DNA of 19,198 nucleotides from Myxococcaceae bacterium. Its GTDB lineage: Bacteria; Myxococcota; Myxococcia; Myxococcales; Myxococcaceae. The position numbers and the translations under genes were made by a program. The notes beneath the pieces were generated by a model. That model searched no databases. It saw only the letters and a list, made by a program, of their open reading frames with translations, and was not told the origin of the DNA. The stretch covers positions 1-19,198 of the forward strand of contig JAGSPQ010000002.1 in assembly GCA_018262385.1 (NCBI GenBank). Direction: 5' to 3'. Below, piece after piece: positions 17,387 to 19,198 of the stretch; positions within the stretch are counted from its first letter, which is position 1, and the number at the start of each line of letters is the position of its first letter.

Positions 17387-19198
17387 GTGCGCCTTGCGTT
17401 GGTTGTGGGTTTCCTGGCATCCGCGATCGCTTCCGCGGCCGACGTGCAGGTCAACACCTCGTTCAACCGGCGGCCGATCTCTCCGCTGATCTATGGGATC
17501 AACTTTGGCACCGACGCTCAAGCCGCGCGCATCGGAGCGACGGTGCGGCGCTTCGGCGGCAACGGCTGGAGCCGCTACAACTGGAAGGCGTCGACCACCA
17601 ACGAAGGCGGCGACATCCACTTCTACAAGAACCTCTGGCTGCCTGGGCCGGACGGGGGCGCCGCTCCGGACTACGCCGACCGCTTCATCGTCGGAGCGAA
17701 GGCCAGCGGGGCGCAGGCGCTGATCGAAGTGCCGATGATCGGCTGGGTGGCCAGACCGGGCAGCTCAGCCGGGATCCCGTTCACCTGCGGCTTCAGCGTC
17801 AGCGTCTACGGCGCCCAGGCCGCGGCCGACCCGGCCGACCCCAACTGTGGCAACGGCTTCTTGCCCGACGGTGGCTTCGTCACCGGCAATGATCCGCTCG
17901 AGACCTCAGTCGCGATCGATGCGGGGTTCGTCTCGGAGTGGGTGCAGCACCTGGTCGCCACCCACGGCTCGGCAACCGACGGGGGCGTCCGGTTCTACAA
18001 CCTCGGAAACCAGCCGGCGCTCTGGCACCAGACCCACCGCGACGTGCACCCGCAGCCCACCACCTACGGCGAGCTCCAGGACCGGTTCACCCAGTACGCC
18101 TCGGCGGTGAAGGACGTCGATCCCGGAGCGCAGACGCTCGGGCCGGCGGCCTGGGGCTGGCTGGAGTACTACGACAGCGCGAGCAAGGAGGCGGCGGACG
18201 CCGGGATCTTCTTCACTCCGTTCTACCTGCGCCAGGCGCAGGCGCTCTCCACGGCGAAGGGGCGCCGGATGCTCGACTACCTCGACTTCCACGTCTATCC
18301 GCAGGCGATCTTCGGATCCGAGGCCGCCACCGACCCCGTCACCAACGCGAAGCGCTTTCGCGCGACCCGGATCCTCTGGGATCCGACCTACACGGTCGAG
18401 AGCTGGGAAGTCTGCTGCGGTCCGGTCGAGCAGCAGATCATCAACCGGATGAAGGCGTGGATCGCCCTCGAGTTTCCCGGGACGAAGATCGCCATCTCCA
18501 GCTACGCGTTCGGAGCGCTCAGCCATGTGGCGGGGGCACTGACCCAGGCCGAGTTGCTCGGCATCTTCGCGCGCGAGGGCGTCGACCTCGCCGCGCTCGA
18601 GCCGCCCTTGCCGGACAACGCGATCGGCGAGGACGCGTTCAAGTTGTTCCGGAACTTCGACGGAGCGGGCAGCCAGTTCGGCGACACCTCCGTCCTCGCC
18701 ACCAGCACGACGCCCGACGTCGTCAGCGCGTTTGCCTCGTATGATCCGGCGGGGCGGGTGACGGTGGTGCTGATCAACAAGGACCCGGCGGCGGCGCAGC
18801 CGGTCAACCTGACCTTCCTCGGAGTCAACGGCTCCGGCGCGTGGCGCGCGTTCAGCTTCGGACCCTCGAGCCGCCTCGGCGCAGCCGGCACTGGAACCGT
18901 CACCGGCGGAGCCCTGCAGCGAATGGTCCCCGCGTACACCGCCGAGCTGCTCGAGTTCACGCCCAACGGAGGAGTGCCGCTCGACGCGGGCTACCAGGAC
19001 GCCGGAACAGGAGGCGGGGCAGGGGACGGCGGAACCGGCGGTGGCGCGGGCGGCGGAACTGGCGGCGGAACTGGCGGCGGAACTGGCGGCGGAACTGGCG
19101 GCGGAACTGGCGGAACTGGCGGAACTGGCGGAACTGGCGGAACTGGCGGAACTGGCGGAACTGGCGGAACTGGCGGAACTGGCGGAACTGGCGGAACT
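17387..19198 (+). CDS. Secreted GH44-fold protein lacking both catalytic Glu (partial, 3' end outside window)
   Basis: 604 codons are open to the window edge with no stop. The GTG at 17387 is preferred over the GTG at 17378 because AAGG (17375-17378) is 8 nt upstream; it opens the signal peptide MRLALVVGFLASAIASA, cut before ADVQVN. The body follows glycoside hydrolase family 44 (xyloglucanase/endoglucanase): PISPLIYGINFG, VRRFGGNGWSRYNW, ALWHQTHRDVHPQP, MLDYLDFHVYPQ, PGTKIAIS, TQAELLGIFAREGVDLA, then a beta-sandwich domain starting FKLFRNFDGAGSQFGDTS. However, the usual acid/base NEP motif reads NQP (Gln209, codon 18011-18013), and the nucleophile in the usual TEY motif reads SSY (Ser372, codon 18500-18502). 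It is therefore probably a non-catalytic glycan-binding relative. A Gly-Thr tail begins near residue 540. It is the third gene of the operon. Confidence 0.85.
   Translation, partial: MRLALVVGFLASAIASAADVQVNTSFNRRPISPLIYGINFGTDAQAARIGATVRRFGGNGWSRYNWKASTTNEGGDIHFYKNLWLPGPDGGAAPDYADRFIVGAKASGAQALIEVPMIGWVARPGSSAGIPFTCGFSVSVYGAQAAADPADPNCGNGFLPDGGFVTGNDPLETSVAIDAGFVSEWVQHLVATHGSATDGGVRFYNLGNQPALWHQTHRDVHPQPTTYGELQDRFTQYASAVKDVDPGAQTLGPAAWGWLEYYDSASKEAADAGIFFTPFYLRQAQALSTAKGRRMLDYLDFHVYPQAIFGSEAATDPVTNAKRFRATRILWDPTYTVESWEVCCGPVEQQIINRMKAWIALEFPGTKIAISSYAFGALSHVAGALTQAELLGIFAREGVDLAALEPPLPDNAIGEDAFKLFRNFDGAGSQFGDTSVLATSTTPDVVSAFASYDPAGRVTVVLINKDPAAAQPVNLTFLGVNGSGAWRAFSFGPSSRLGAAGTGTVTGGALQRMVPAYTAELLEFTPNGGVPLDAGYQDAGTGGGAGDGGTGGGAGGGTGGGTGGGTGGGTGGGTGGTGGTGGTGGTGGTGGTGGTGGTGGTGGT
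19049..19198 (+). repeat. In-frame Gly-Gly-Thr microsatellite at the window end
   Basis: Five perfect 12-bp units GGCGGCGGAACT (19049-19108) are followed by ten perfect 9-bp units GGCGGAACT (19109-19198), which run off the edge. They encode Gly-Gly-Gly-Thr and then Gly-Gly-Thr in the frame of the GH44-like gene. Both unit lengths are multiples of three, so gain or loss of units changes linker length without breaking the frame. The tail probably links the folded domain to something beyond the window. Confidence 0.95.

Noticed and set aside
15070..17466. Open - strand frame of 798 codons opposite the three-gene operon
   Set aside because: The translation is Ala/Gly/Arg/Val-rich without motifs. 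The + strand frames have signal peptides, ordered cysteines and a recognisable GH44 fold.

Overview
The window is about 19.2 kb of very GC-rich bacterial DNA. It is packed with genes, and the longest gap is about 150 nt. I infer a myxobacterium or close relative (Myxococcota). The grounds are the GC content, the frequent GTG/TTG starts, secreted proteins with Asp-Ala-Gly (DAG) linkers and a Gly-Thr-rich tail, a GH44-type protein, and a TolB/CsgG-like protein with a proline linker and membrane segments. No rRNA, tRNA, CRISPR array, insertion sequence or phage gene was seen.

Left part, + strand (1-914): the last 36 codons of an unrecognised gene overlap the start of an exported protein with a TolB/CsgG-like N-terminal domain. 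That gene meets the next transcription unit tail to tail, and the two stop codons share the palindrome CTAG.

Central part, - strand (9866 down to 911): a good sigma70-type promoter (TTGACG-16 nt-TATAAC) precedes eight tightly packed genes. The order of transcription is nuoC, nuoD, nuoG, nuoH, nuoI (respiratory complex I), an AmpG-like muropeptide permease, a small thioredoxin-fold-type [2Fe-2S] ferredoxin, and a membrane-anchored metallophosphoesterase. Complex I subunits A, B, E, F and J-N are not in this window, so the set here is partial.

Right-centre, - strand (14963 down to 9955): a secreted alpha/beta hydrolase, formate-tetrahydrofolate ligase (fhs), and a lipoprotein built of a DAG linker, one EGF-like module and a CAP/SCP domain.

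Right part, + strand (15088-19198, runs off the end): a likely three-gene operon diverges from the CAP lipoprotein. Its first gene encodes a lipoprotein made almost entirely of twelve tandem Cys modules with the C-C-CC-C-C spacing of inhibitor cystine knots (knottins). The second encodes a DUF6882-like protein without a signal peptide. The third is a signal-peptide protein with the GH44 glycosidase fold in which both positions of the catalytic glutamates appear changed (Gln209 and Ser372). It ends in a Gly-Gly-Thr microsatellite at the window edge. This right-hand cell-surface cluster, with its cystine-knot-like array and probable GH44 pseudoenzyme, is the most novel-looking part of the window.
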